In this document: positions 20,257 to 29,931 of the stretch, in pieces
Layout: every line of letters starts with the position of its first letter
Position numbering within the stretch: position 1 is the first letter of the stretch
Assembly: GCF_013201895.1 (NCBI RefSeq)
Contig: NZ_CP053841.1
Coordinates: forward strand, 496,001-560,000
Origin: Campylobacter blaseri
GTDB taxonomy: Bacteria > Campylobacterota > Campylobacteria > Campylobacterales > Campylobacteraceae
DNA length: 64,000 bases
Reading direction: 5' to 3'
Program-made: the position numbers and the translations under genes
Notes under the pieces: generated by a model
Told to the model about the DNA's origin: nothing
Database searches by the model: none
What the model saw: only the letters and a program-made list of their open reading frames with translations

Positions 20257-21536
20257 AGATTTATCCAATTAAAAAACCTATCAGATGTGATATAGAAAAT
20301 ATTGCATCTGATAAATCAATATCTCATAGATGTGCAATTTTTTCGCTTTTAAGTGACAAGCCATCTAGGATTAGAAATTATCTCCAAGCAGAAGATACAT
20401 TAAATACACTAAATATTATAAAAAGCTTAGGCTGTAAAGTAGAGATTGATAATGGGGAAATTATCATAACACCACCTACGCAGATAAAAGAGCCAAATCA
20501 CATTTTAGAGTGCGGAAACTCAGGAACTTCAATGAGAATTTTTATGGGACTACTTTCAAGTGTGGATGGATTTTTTGTCTTAAGTGGAGATAAGTATTTA
20601 AATGAAAGACCTATGAATAGAGTAGGGTTGCCTTTAATAGATATAGGAGTTCAAATTTACGGTAGAGAGGGTGGAAACAAAGCACCTATTTGCATTCAGG
20701 GAAAAAAACTTAAATATTTTAAATATCATAGTAAAATAGCCTCTGCTCAGGTTAAAACAGCCCTTATTTTAGCTGCTTTAAGAGGCGAGGGGTGTGAGTT
20801 TAGTGAGATAGAACTTAGCAGAGATCATAGTGAGAAAATGCTTTTAGGAATGGGAGCGGATATAGTTAAAAATAGTTTGACTTTAGAGGTATCTCCTCTT
20901 AAAAAACCTTTAAAGCCTCTAAATATAATAGTTCCAAATGATCCAAGTTCTGCATTCTTTTTTGCACTTGCCGCTGCTATAATACCTGGTTCTAAAATAG
21001 TGCTTAAAAATATTTTACTTAATAAAACAAGAATTGAAGCCTATAAGATTCTTCAAAAAATGGGTACAAATATTACATTTGAATTAAAATCTAGCGAATA
21101 TGAGGATGTAGGAGATATAGTAGTTGAGTATGCGCCTCTTAAAGCAATTGAAGTTCATGAGAATATATCTTGGTTAATAGATGAAGCTCCAGCTTTAGCT
21201 ATAGCTTTTGCAAATGCAAAAGGAAAAAGTATTTTAAGAAATGCGAAAGAGTTAAGAGTAAAAGAGTGTGATAGGATAAAAGCTACAGTAGATGGTTTAA
21301 AAAATTGTGGAATTGAGGCAGAGGAGCTAGATGATGGCTTTAAAGTAGTTGGAGGTGTTGCTAAGTTAGGCAATGTAGATTCATGGGGAGATCATAGAAT
21401 TGCTATGAGTTTTGCAATTCTTGGTATTAAATGTGGTATGAATCTTAGTGGTAGCAAATCAATAAATATATCATTTCCAAATTTTAAAGAATTGTTAATG
21501 TCATTAGGGGTAAAAGTTGAAAATACAACTTGCTAA
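20253..21536 (+). CDS. aroA: 3-phosphoshikimate 1-carboxyvinyltransferase (EPSP synthase)
   Basis: AroA transfers the enolpyruvyl group of PEP to shikimate-3-phosphate, the sixth step of the shikimate pathway. At 427 residues it has normal length. Visible signatures are the N-terminal SDKSISHRCAIF (about 19-30), the PEP-binding CGNSGTSMRIFMG (about 89-101), LNERPMNRVGLPL (about 117-129) and the C-terminal WGDHRIAMSFAI. The first motif has Gly-Asn-Ser-Gly-Thr as in class I-like enzymes; I would not predict herbicide sensitivity. The 3' end overlaps ispH by 20 bp. Confidence 0.96.
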   Translation: MKIYPIKKPIRCDIENIASDKSISHRCAIFSLLSDKPSRIRNYLQAEDTLNTLNIIKSLGCKVEIDNGEIIITPPTQIKEPNHILECGNSGTSMRIFMGLLSSVDGFFVLSGDKYLNERPMNRVGLPLIDIGVQIYGREGGNKAPICIQGKKLKYFKYHSKIASAQVKTALILAALRGEGCEFSEIELSRDHSEKMLLGMGADIVKNSLTLEVSPLKKPLKPLNIIVPNDPSSAFFFALAAAIIPGSKIVLKNILLNKTRIEAYKILQKMGTNITFELKSSEYEDVGDIVVEYAPLKAIEVHENISWLIDEAPALAIAFANAKGKSILRNAKELRVKECDRIKATVDGLKNCGIEAEELDDGFKVVGGVAKLGNVDSWGDHRIAMSFAILGIKCGMNLSGSKSINISFPNFKELLMSLGVKVENTTC

Positions 21537-22344
21537 AAATTATGGATTTTGTTTTGGAGTGAAAAGAGCTATTAAAATAGCTGAAAATAGTAAAGATGGA
21601 GCAACTTTTGGAGAGCTTATCCATAATAGCGAGGAGATTAAAAGATTAAAAGATGATTTTAATGTTAAAACTCTAAAAACTATTGATGAGATGAAAAATG
21701 AAAAAAAAGTTATTATTAGAACTCATGGCATTACTAAAAATGATCTTGAAATTTTAAAAACAGAGAATAAAAACATAATAGACGCCACTTGTCCATTTGT
21801 TACTAAGCCGCAAAATATAGTTGAAAAAATGAGTAAAGATGGCTATGATATAGTTATATTTGGGGATTTTAATCATCCAGAGGTAAAAGGTGTAATGTCT
21901 TATGCTAGTGGCAATGTATTTGTAGTTTTAGAACCAAAAGAGCTAGATGGGGTTAAAATTAGAAATAAAGTTGCAGTTGTTTCTCAAACTACAAAAAAGA
22001 TAGAAGAATTTGCAAAAATAGTAAGTTATTTGATGACTAGAACTAAAGAAGTTAGAGTTTTTAACACTATTTGTAACGCTACTTTGGAAAACCAAGAAGC
22101 AGTTAGAGAGCTTGCTTTAAAAGCTGATGTTATGGTTATAATTGGTGGTAAAAACTCATCTAATACAAAACAGCTTTTTTTAATATCAAAACAAGTTTGC
22201 AAAGATAGTTATTTAATAGAAAACGACAGTGAAGTAAAAAAAGAGTGGTTTGATGGTAAGAAATTTTGTGGAATTTCAGCTGGAGCTAGTACACCCGGTT
22301 GGATTATACAAAAAGTAGTTAATAAAATAAAAGAACTATCTTAG
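21517..22344 (+). CDS. ispH: 4-hydroxy-3-methylbut-2-enyl diphosphate reductase
   Basis: IspH, an iron-sulfur enzyme, makes IPP and DMAPP in the last step of the MEP isoprenoid pathway. The 275 residues contain the three cluster cysteines: GFCFGVKRA (Cys12), DATCPFV (about Cys 92) and NTICNAT (about Cys 188). The substrate-binding THGI and NHPEVKGV histidines are also present. The start is TTG 21517 within the aroA end, with a GGGG-containing site upstream; ispH-rpsA adjacency is kept in C. jejuni. No N- or C-terminal extension is seen. Confidence 0.96.
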   Translation: MKIQLAKNYGFCFGVKRAIKIAENSKDGATFGELIHNSEEIKRLKDDFNVKTLKTIDEMKNEKKVIIRTHGITKNDLEILKTENKNIIDATCPFVTKPQNIVEKMSKDGYDIVIFGDFNHPEVKGVMSYASGNVFVVLEPKELDGVKIRNKVAVVSQTTKKIEEFAKIVSYLMTRTKEVRVFNTICNATLENQEAVRELALKADVMVIIGGKNSSNTKQLFLISKQVCKDSYLIENDSEVKKEWFDGKKFCGISAGASTPGWIIQKVVNKIKELS

Positions 22345-22395
22345 CCATTGCAATATTAAAAAATTATTTTAAATAAATCTAAAGCAAATTTTAAG

Positions 22396-22401
22396 TATAA
22401 T
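22396..22401 (+). promoter_or_regulatory. -10 box of rpsA
   Basis: TATAAT preceded by TTTTAAG, about 50 bp upstream of the rpsA start in a 109-bp gap. It allows independent high-level expression of S1. A second TATAAT at 22433 is too close to the ribosome site to be the start signal. Confidence 0.5.
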
Positions 22402-22453
22402 TAAGGCTATTTATTCTGCTTAGGATAAAAATTATAATTCATAAAGGAAAACA

Positions 22454-24139
22454 ATGGCTGAGGTGAACGATAAGGTTCAAAATTCTACAAAAGAGGAGTT
22501 CGAAGATTTCGAAGCTCTATTAGAAGAGTCTTTTAAAAAAAGAGAAGAGAGTGTTATTAGCAAAGGTACTATAGTTGCTATCAAAGGCGAAGAGATTTTT
22601 GTTGATGTTGATAGAAAAATAGAAGGTGTGCTAAGGGCTAGTGAGGTTACTGACAAAGATGGAAATATCACTGTTAAAGTGGGAGATCCTATAGATGTGG
22701 TAATAACTGGCAACAGAGGCGGAAGACCAATACTTTCATATGAACAAGCAATCAGAAAAGTTAAGGTAGCTGATTTTATAGAAAACTACGACGAAGATGC
22801 TGAAAACATAGTTGAGGTTACAATTAGGGCAAAAAACAAAGGCGGTTATATTTGTGTAAACGAAGATAATGTTGAATTTTTTATGCCTAGATCTCAAAGT
22901 GCTCTTAAGGATTCTCCTTCGCTAATTGGTAAAACTTATAAAGCTAAAGTTATAAAAGTTGATAAAGAAAATAATAGCATTCTAATCTCTAGAAAAAAAA
23001 TAGTTGATGAAGAGAGAAGAGTTAAAAAAGAACTTATTGAAAAAATTTCAAAAAGTGAAGAGATAATTGAAGGAACTATTAAAAAGATAACAACATATGG
23101 TATGTTTGTTGATGTTGGTGGTGCTGATGGCCTTGTTCACTATAGTGAAATAAGCTATAAAGGCCCTGTAAACCCTAGTAAATTATTTAATGAGGGTGAT
23201 AAAGTTCCTGTTAAAGTTATAAATTATGATGAAGAGAAAAAACATCTTTCTTTATCTATAAAAGCTGCTATGCCTGATCCTTGGGAAGAGATAATAGAAG
23301 ATGGATTAGAGGTTGGCGATACAATTAGGGTTAAAGTTAGTAATATTGAACCTTATGGTGCATTTGTAGATTTAGGAAATGACATAGAGGGATTTTTGCA
23401 TATTAGTGAAATTTCTTGGGATAAAAATATTAAAAATCCAAAAGATTTTATAACTGAAGATGAAGACATTGATGTTGAAATTATAGAAATTAATACAGAT
23501 AAAAGAAGATTAAGAGTTAGCCTTAAAAACCTACTTGAAAAACCTTTTGCTAAGTTCAAGAAAGCCTATAAAGTTGGCGATGTGGTAAAAGGAGTTATAA
23601 CAACAATACCAAATTTTGGTGCATTTGTTAAAATAGATGGTGTTGAAGGACTTTTGCATAATGAAGATATATCTTGGGATAGAAGTATTAAAACAAAAGA
23701 TATTTTAAAAGTTGGCGATGAAATTGAAGTTAAGATAATTAACATTGATTTTGATGGTGAGAAAATATCTTTAAGCAAAAAAGAGCTAGAAGAGAGTCCT
23801 ATTGCTAAATATGCTAAAAACCATAGAGTTGGTGATGTTGTAAAAGGCATAGTAAGAGACAAAAAAGATTTTGGAGTTTTTGTTGATTTAGGTGAGGGAG
23901 TTGACGCTCTTATTAGAAAAGAAGATTTGGGTAATGTTGATATCGATGAGTTGAAAATTGATGAAGAGATTGAAGCTGCTATTGATTTTATAGATACTAA
24001 AAGAAGTAGAATTCGCCTTAGTATTAGAAGACTTGCTAGAGAAAAAGAAAGAGCAGTTTTAAAAGAGATTAATAGTAGTGAAGATAATGATTTAATGTCT
24101 TTAGGTGATCTTATAAAAGAACAATTATCAGATAACTAA
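22454..24139 (+). CDS. rpsA: 30S ribosomal protein S1
   Basis: S1 binds mRNA at the ribosome and unfolds it for initiation. The 561-residue chain consists of successive S1 OB-fold repeats. Six are recognisable: at about 35-105 (GEEIFVDVDRKIEG, diverged), 120-185, 205-275 (TTYGMFVDVGGADGLVH), 290-360 (EPYGAFVDLGNDIEGFLH), 377-450 (PNFGAFVKIDGVEGLLH) and 462-535 (KDFGVFVDLGEGVDAL). An acidic N-terminal tail precedes repeat 1. AAAGGA is spaced 7 bp from the ATG. It follows ispH, and serA follows after 26 bp. Confidence 0.96.
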   Translation: MAEVNDKVQNSTKEEFEDFEALLEESFKKREESVISKGTIVAIKGEEIFVDVDRKIEGVLRASEVTDKDGNITVKVGDPIDVVITGNRGGRPILSYEQAIRKVKVADFIENYDEDAENIVEVTIRAKNKGGYICVNEDNVEFFMPRSQSALKDSPSLIGKTYKAKVIKVDKENNSILISRKKIVDEERRVKKELIEKISKSEEIIEGTIKKITTYGMFVDVGGADGLVHYSEISYKGPVNPSKLFNEGDKVPVKVINYDEEKKHLSLSIKAAMPDPWEEIIEDGLEVGDTIRVKVSNIEPYGAFVDLGNDIEGFLHISEISWDKNIKNPKDFITEDEDIDVEIIEINTDKRRLRVSLKNLLEKPFAKFKKAYKVGDVVKGVITTIPNFGAFVKIDGVEGLLHNEDISWDRSIKTKDILKVGDEIEVKIINIDFDGEKISLSKKELEESPIAKYAKNHRVGDVVKGIVRDKKDFGVFVDLGEGVDALIRKEDLGNVDIDELKIDEEIEAAIDFIDTKRSRIRLSIRRLAREKERAVLKEINSSEDNDLMSLGDLIKEQLSDN

Positions 24140-24165
24140 ATATAAATTATTTAAAGAGGGATGTT

Positions 24166-25743
24166 ATGAGTAAAATTATAGTTTGTGATGCTATTCACCA
24201 GTCTGGATTTGAAATATTATCAAAAGAGAGTGATATTGAGGTAGTTGATGCTTCAAAAACCCCAAAGGATGAACTTTTAACGATTCTAGGGGATGCAGAT
24301 ATAGCCATTACTAGAAGCTCGACAGCTGTTAACGAAGCTTTTTTAGAAGCTGGTAAAAACCTAAAAGCTATTGTTAGAGCTGGTGTTGGTGTTGATAATG
24401 TGGATATAGATGGCTGCTCAAAAAGAGGTATAATTCTTATGAATGTCCCTACTGCAAATACCATAGCAGCAGTGGAGATGACAATGTGTCATCTTTTAAA
24501 TGCTGCACGAAAATATGTAGATTCTTGCAATGATCTTAAATTGAACAGAACTTGGAAAAGAGAAAAATGGTATGGAACTGAGCTATTTGGAAAAACTTTA
24601 GGAATAATTGGTTTTGGTAATATCGGTTCAAGGGTTGGTGTTAGAGCTAAAGCCTTTGGAATGGATGTTGTTGCTTATGATCCATATATAGAGCCATTAA
24701 AAGCTACAGATCTTGGTGTGAAATTTACTTCAAATTTTGAAGATATTTTAAAATGTGATTTTATAACTATACATACACCAAAAACAAAAGAAACTACAGA
24801 TATAATCAGTACTCACGAGATAGAAAAAATGAAGGACGGAGTAAGGCTAGTTAACTGTGCTAGAGGTGGGCTCATAAATGAAGAAGCTTTGCTTGAGGCA
24901 CTAAAGACCAAAAAGGTTGCATATGCTGGAATTGATGTTTTTGTAAATGAACCAGCAACGAGTCACCCTTTGTTAGATCTTGATAATTTAGTTGCAACTC
25001 CACATCTTGGAGCAAATACCTTAGAATCACAACAAAATATAGCAACACAAGCAGCTGAACAAGCAATTAGCGCATCTAGAGGAATTAACTATCCAAATGC
25101 TTTAAATTTACCTATTAAAACAGACAATATTCCTAAAGAGGTACAACTATATTTGGAACTAGTATCAAAAATGGCATATTTAGCTGCTCAGATTAATAAA
25201 GCACCTATAAAAGCAATAAGAGTAGAGATAAATGGAAAGATGATGGAATATTCTGATTCAGCTCTTACATTTGCTATTTATGGTGGATTAAAAGAGAGAT
25301 TTGGCGATTCTATAAACTATGTAAATGCTAAATTTTTAGCAGATGAAAGAGGAATTAAAACTGAAATTATAAAAAGCAAAGATGCTAACTATAAAGATCA
25401 AATATCAGTTAACATCTTAACAGATAAAGAAGTTTCTTCCGTTAGTGGAACTATCTTTGGTGATGAAGAGGCAAGAATTGTTAATATAAGTGGCTTTAAA
25501 ACAGACTTTAAGCCAAAAGGTAAAATGATTTTGCTTAAAAACAAAGATATTCCGGGTTTTATTATGGATATAAGTTCAATACTTGCAAAAGCCAATGTAA
25601 ATATAGCGGATTTTAGGCTTGGAAGAAATAAAGATGGTTTTGCACTAGCTGTTATTTTGATAGATGAAAGCATAGACAAAGAGATACTTAAGCAATTAAA
25701 TGAAGTAGAAGCTTGCGTCTGGGCTAAATACGCAACCTTATAA
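24166..25743 (+). CDS. serA: D-3-phosphoglycerate dehydrogenase
   Basis: SerA oxidises 3-phosphoglycerate with NAD+, the first step of serine synthesis. The 525-residue chain is the long type: catalytic and NAD-binding domains (LGIIGFGNIGSRVGVRAKAFG at about 145-165, with the GxGxxG loop), an intervening domain at about 320-450, and a C-terminal ACT domain (MILLKNKDIPGFIMDIS, about 454-470) that usually senses serine. The catalytic Arg and His are in NCARGGLINEEALLEAL (about 229-245) and ATPHLGANT. It is probably cotranscribed with rpsA and is followed by a strong terminator. Confidence 0.96.
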   Translation: MSKIIVCDAIHQSGFEILSKESDIEVVDASKTPKDELLTILGDADIAITRSSTAVNEAFLEAGKNLKAIVRAGVGVDNVDIDGCSKRGIILMNVPTANTIAAVEMTMCHLLNAARKYVDSCNDLKLNRTWKREKWYGTELFGKTLGIIGFGNIGSRVGVRAKAFGMDVVAYDPYIEPLKATDLGVKFTSNFEDILKCDFITIHTPKTKETTDIISTHEIEKMKDGVRLVNCARGGLINEEALLEALKTKKVAYAGIDVFVNEPATSHPLLDLDNLVATPHLGANTLESQQNIATQAAEQAISASRGINYPNALNLPIKTDNIPKEVQLYLELVSKMAYLAAQINKAPIKAIRVEINGKMMEYSDSALTFAIYGGLKERFGDSINYVNAKFLADERGIKTEIIKSKDANYKDQISVNILTDKEVSSVSGTIFGDEEARIVNISGFKTDFKPKGKMILLKNKDIPGFIMDISSILAKANVNIADFRLGRNKDGFALAVILIDESIDKEILKQLNEVEACVWAKYATL

Positions 25744-25774
25744 TATTTAAGCTCAAATGAGCTTAAATATTTTT
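25742..25774 (+). terminator. serA terminator
   Basis: A 14-bp perfect stem, AATATTTAAGCTCA (25742-25755) with TGAGCTTAAATATT (25758-25771), followed by TTTT. It begins inside the serA stop codon. Confidence 0.85.
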
Positions 25775-25818
25775 ATACAATAAATTCCAATACATACCCT
25801 AAAAGGTTATTAAACAAG

Positions 25819-26709
25819 ATGGTAATTGGTATAGATCTTGGTTCCAACACTCTAAGAGTAGCGCTTATGAATGAGCGATTTGAAATTTTAAAAAGTTATG
25901 AGATTATAGTTGGATCGGCTAAAGATTTAAAAGATGGTGGAAATTTAAGCCCTAATTCTAAAAACAATATTATAAATGCATTAGAGAAAATTAAAGCAAA
26001 ATTTAATTTTAATAAATTTAAATATATTGCAGTTGCAACAGAGGCTTTTAGGATTGCAAAAGATAGTAAGGAATTTTTTAAATTTATTAAAGATAAATTT
26101 AATATTAATTTTGAGATAATAGATGGCATTAGTGAATCAAAGTTTACAAGATTGGCAGTTGAACATAGATTAAGTAAGCTAAGTGTCAACTTTAAAGATA
26201 TTCTTGCTATAGATCTAGGTGGAGCTAGCACAGAGATATCAAATAAGCATAATTTTAAAACATATAAATTTGGAATTATTAAACTATATAATGAGTCTAA
26301 GCAGATAAAAGATATGAAAGAAAATGCAAAATTTGCAGTAAAAGATGCAAAAGAGTTTATCTCTAAATTAGATATTGATAAAGTTGTATTAACTTCAGGT
26401 GTCCCAACAACATTGGCTGCTTTAAATAATGGGTTGGATTATAAAAACTATGATGAAAATATTGTCAATGGATCTATTTTAAAATATGATGATTTTGATA
26501 TTTGGATTGAAAAAATTATCCATATGGAAGAAATAGAGCTTGAAAAACTTTTTGGAAAAGATAGAGCTATGTATATATTAGGTGGAATTTTTATTTTAAA
26601 AGAGCTTTTAAAGCCACTTGCAATGCATAAATATATCGTTGTTAATGATGGTTTAAGAGAAGGTGTTATGATATCAGAAATACTAAAATATAATAAAATA
26701 AAAGGATAA
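25819..26709 (+). CDS. Ppx/GppA family phosphatase
   Basis: A 296-residue member of the ASKHA-fold exopolyphosphatase/guanosine pentaphosphatase family. Phosphate loop 1 is visible as GIDLGSNTLRVALM (residues 4-17), the sugar-phosphate region ATEAFRIAKDS near 74-84, and phosphate loop 2 as ILAIDLGGASTEIS (about 133-146). It lacks the C-terminal HD-like domain of full-length Ppx, as is common for the short form. It may hydrolyse polyphosphate or pppGpp; these cannot be told apart from sequence. It starts a new unit after the serA terminator and is 3 bp from the YqeY-like gene. Confidence 0.83.
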   Translation: MVIGIDLGSNTLRVALMNERFEILKSYEIIVGSAKDLKDGGNLSPNSKNNIINALEKIKAKFNFNKFKYIAVATEAFRIAKDSKEFFKFIKDKFNINFEIIDGISESKFTRLAVEHRLSKLSVNFKDILAIDLGGASTEISNKHNFKTYKFGIIKLYNESKQIKDMKENAKFAVKDAKEFISKLDIDKVVLTSGVPTTLAALNNGLDYKNYDENIVNGSILKYDDFDIWIEKIIHMEEIELEKLFGKDRAMYILGGIFILKELLKPLAMHKYIVVNDGLREGVMISEILKYNKIKG

Positions 26710-26712
26710 AAG

Positions 26713-27168
26713 ATGAGTGTAAAAGAGCAAATTCAAAACGATGTTAAAACTGCGATGAGAGAAAAAGATAATTTTAAAAGAGATACTTTAAGGACTATTT
26801 TATCGGTATTTAAACAAATTGAAGTTGATGAGAGAGTTTTGATAGATGATACAAGAGCTTTTTCTATAATCCAAAGTGAAATTAAAAAAAGAAAAGACTC
26901 AATAGAGCAGTATTTAAAAGGAGATAGAAAAGATTTAGCAGATAAAGAACAATCAGAAATAGATGTAATAATCTCTTATTTACCAAGGCAGTTAAGCAAA
27001 GATGAATTAGAAGCAAAATTAGCGGAGATAATAACTAAAACAAACGCTACTAGTATAAAGGATTTAGGAAAAGTTATGAAGGTTGCTAAAGAGGAGATAG
27101 GCTCAAGTAGTGATGGAAAAAACATTAGCGAATGTGCTAAAAAACTATTAAGCAATCAAGGGCAATAA
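26713..27168 (+). CDS. GatB/YqeY domain protein
   Basis: A 151-residue protein of the YqeY family, related to the tail domain of GatB, the subunit of Asp/Glu-tRNA amidotransferase that grips tRNA. Typical elements are the N-terminal DVKTAMREKDNFKRDTLRTI (about 10-29), the IVSYLP-like IISYLPRQLSKDEL (about 91-104) and KDLGKVMKVAKEEI. The role is not established; a tRNA-related function is inferred. It starts 3 bp after the Ppx gene with AAAGGATAAAAG, and its stop abuts the M16 protease start. Confidence 0.85.
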   Translation: MSVKEQIQNDVKTAMREKDNFKRDTLRTILSVFKQIEVDERVLIDDTRAFSIIQSEIKKRKDSIEQYLKGDRKDLADKEQSEIDVIISYLPRQLSKDELEAKLAEIITKTNATSIKDLGKVMKVAKEEIGSSSDGKNISECAKKLLSNQGQ

Positions 27169-29913
27169 ATGAGAAAGGTTTTAGTTTTAATTCTGCTTTT
27201 TGCAGTAGCTTTATTTGGTTTTGAAAATGATAAAGAATTAATAAAAAAAGAGCTAGAAAATGGCTTTACATACTATTTATACAAAAATGAAACGCCAAAA
27301 GATAGTATATCTTTAAGACTTCTTATAAAAGCTGGCTCAACGGACGAGAAAGATAGCGAACAGGGCTTAGCTCATTTTGTTGAACATATGGCATTTAACG
27401 GAACTAAAGACTATAACAAAAATGAATTGATAAAAGTTTTGGAAAGCTTAGGTGTTAAATTTGGAGCAGATTTAAATGCGGCTACAGGGTTTGTTTCAAC
27501 TACATATAAATTAGATATAAAAAATAGCGATGAAAATATCCAAAAAGCTTTAAATATTTTTGCAAATATGGGCTTTAAGGTTTTATTTAATGAAGACGAT
27601 CTTGAAGATGAAAAAGGCGTTATAATAGCTGAAGAAAAAAATAGAAGAAATGCTGGAACTAGAATATTTGAACAATCAATCCCATACTACTTCAAAGATA
27701 GTATTTTTCAAAAAAGACTTCCTATTGGAGATATGGATATTATTAAAAACTCTACACCAGATCTTTTAAAAGGATTTTATAATAAATATTATCATCCAAA
27801 TAATGCCGTTTTAGTTGTTGCTGGGGATTTTGATATAGATAAAATGGATAGTAAAATTCAAAAGGTTTTTGGAGATATTGCATACAAAAAGATAGAACAT
27901 ATGGAAAAAAACATAGGATATTTTAATGAGCTTGTAGTTTACAATAGCCACGATAAAGATATTATGGATAATAGCTTAAATATTATGTTTGAAGATAATG
28001 TTAGTTTGATTAATAGCTATGATGGGTTAAAGCACGATATAAAAAATGAGTTTATATCAAAGCTTTTTAGCGCCATAAATCAAAGAGAAAGAAGCATGGG
28101 TAATACTACATTAAGCAGTGCTTTTTATCCCATAAATTTATATAATAAAAAAGTTTTAAATGCTTTTAATAGTAGTGTTTTAGAAAATGATTTTGAAAAT
28201 AGCATTAGAAATTTACTCTATACTATAAAGAGCATAAAAGAATTTGGGTTTAATAAAAATGATTTTGAAGATGTAAAAAAAGATCTAAAAGCTGCAAATT
28301 TATCCATTTTTAAAAAGAGTAAAAAAAGAGAAAATAGTGCTTTAGTTTCTCAAATTCTAGACTATGTTGAATCAAACACAACATTTTTAAACATTGAAGA
28401 CAGATATAATTTTACAGAAAAAATCCTTGATGAATTAAGCCTAGAAGAGATTAATGCTCACTTTAAAAAAATAGTAAGTGCAAATGGGGTTTTAATTGGC
28501 TTAATATCTAAAGAGTCTGTAAGTTTTAATAAAGATGATTTTTTAGCAATATATGAAGATATAGTTGTTACAGAAAATATAGAAAAAGAGCTTAGTGGAC
28601 CTATTTTAAAAGAGAGATTAAAAAGACAAAATCCATATAAAAGTAGTTTTGATAATGTTAATTTGGTTCATATGTATAAATTTGAAAATGGCGTAAATGT
28701 TTATTTTAAACAAATTGACACAAGAAAAGATAATATATTTTTTAAGGCATTTAAGAAAAAGGGATACTCAAATTTTGACGATTTAAAATTGGCAAATTTT
28801 AGTGTTAATCTATCAAATGGAAGCGGTATAGGCGATTTCAATGATTACGAGGTGCAAAAGATAACTGCTGGTCAGGTGTTTAAGTATTCAAAATATATAA
28901 ATAGAACATCTTTAGGTTATCAAGGTAATTTTATGATTTATGATATTAAAAATTTCTTTGATGCTTTTTATGTTGATTTTCATAATCCAAAGATAGATGA
29001 GAATTATTTTAAAAATTATAAGATAGTAGCTTTAGACAAACTTAAAAAAAATGAAGAAAATCCAGATTATAAATTTGCAAAAGAGTTTAATGATTTTTAC
29101 TATGATAACAATCCAAAGATGGAATTTACAACCAAGCAAGACATTATAAATTTGGATTTAAACAGATCAAGAGAATTTATAAGAAGCGCTTTTGAAAATG
29201 CAGGAGAGTATGATTTTGTATTTGTTGGAGATATGGACCCTGATAATTTTATTAAAATAGCAAAAAACTATATAGGAAATTTAAAAGGAGAAAAAACCTC
29301 TATTGATATTGTTGATGACGGGGTTAGGCCTATTTTAGGAAACCACAAATTTGTTAAAAACTATCTTAGTGAAAATGTATCTAAAAATACAATTTTTATA
29401 GAAAATAACGAACTTCAAAATACACCTAAAAATAGACTAGCTTTGGAATTTGCAACTGATATTTTAAATATCTTAATGAGGGAAGATATAAGAGAAAAGC
29501 AAGGCAAAGTTTATGGGATTAATGCCTACTCTATTCTTAAAGATATTCCATATCAATATAGTAATGTTAAGATATATTTTACAAGTAATGTTAAAGACAG
29601 TGATAAAATAGTTAGCGATGTAAAAAGAATTATACATAAATTAAAAACAACTTTTAATGATGAAAATGAGCTTAAAAACATTAAAACCATTAAAAAAGTA
29701 GCTTTAGAAAAAGCATACCAACAACCACAATACTGGGTAGATAGCCTTTTTGAAACTCTTGTTTTTGATGAATATTTTTTTAGTTATGATGAGATAGTTT
29801 CTTTGATAGACCAAATAACATTAGATGATATAAAAAGAGTTGCAGCTTATGCTTTTGATACAAGAAATTTTATCATAAGTTCCAATCGGTATATAAAATC
29901 AGACAAGAGATAG
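27169..29913 (+). CDS. M16 family zinc metallopeptidase, periplasmic
   Basis: A 914-residue protease built of two pitrilysin-like halves. An N-terminal signal peptide (residues 1-17, ending ALFGF) sends it to the periplasm. The inverted zinc motif is HFVEH (residues 69-73), with the third ligand Glu in GVIIAEEKNRR about 75 residues on. The second half (from about 500) has no zinc site, as usual. The family includes PqqL-like enzymes; substrates are peptides, identity unknown. It starts directly after the YqeY gene, with AAGGGC inside that gene's end, so it is part of the same operon. Confidence 0.88.
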   Translation: MRKVLVLILLFAVALFGFENDKELIKKELENGFTYYLYKNETPKDSISLRLLIKAGSTDEKDSEQGLAHFVEHMAFNGTKDYNKNELIKVLESLGVKFGADLNAATGFVSTTYKLDIKNSDENIQKALNIFANMGFKVLFNEDDLEDEKGVIIAEEKNRRNAGTRIFEQSIPYYFKDSIFQKRLPIGDMDIIKNSTPDLLKGFYNKYYHPNNAVLVVAGDFDIDKMDSKIQKVFGDIAYKKIEHMEKNIGYFNELVVYNSHDKDIMDNSLNIMFEDNVSLINSYDGLKHDIKNEFISKLFSAINQRERSMGNTTLSSAFYPINLYNKKVLNAFNSSVLENDFENSIRNLLYTIKSIKEFGFNKNDFEDVKKDLKAANLSIFKKSKKRENSALVSQILDYVESNTTFLNIEDRYNFTEKILDELSLEEINAHFKKIVSANGVLIGLISKESVSFNKDDFLAIYEDIVVTENIEKELSGPILKERLKRQNPYKSSFDNVNLVHMYKFENGVNVYFKQIDTRKDNIFFKAFKKKGYSNFDDLKLANFSVNLSNGSGIGDFNDYEVQKITAGQVFKYSKYINRTSLGYQGNFMIYDIKNFFDAFYVDFHNPKIDENYFKNYKIVALDKLKKNEENPDYKFAKEFNDFYYDNNPKMEFTTKQDIINLDLNRSREFIRSAFENAGEYDFVFVGDMDPDNFIKIAKNYIGNLKGEKTSIDIVDDGVRPILGNHKFVKNYLSENVSKNTIFIENNELQNTPKNRLALEFATDILNILMREDIREKQGKVYGINAYSILKDIPYQYSNVKIYFTSNVKDSDKIVSDVKRIIHKLKTTFNDENELKNIKTIKKVALEKAYQQPQYWVDSLFETLVFDEYFFSYDEIVSLIDQITLDDIKRVAAYAFDTRNFIISSNRYIKSDKR

Positions 29914-29931
29914 AGTTGCAGAGTTGGTAAA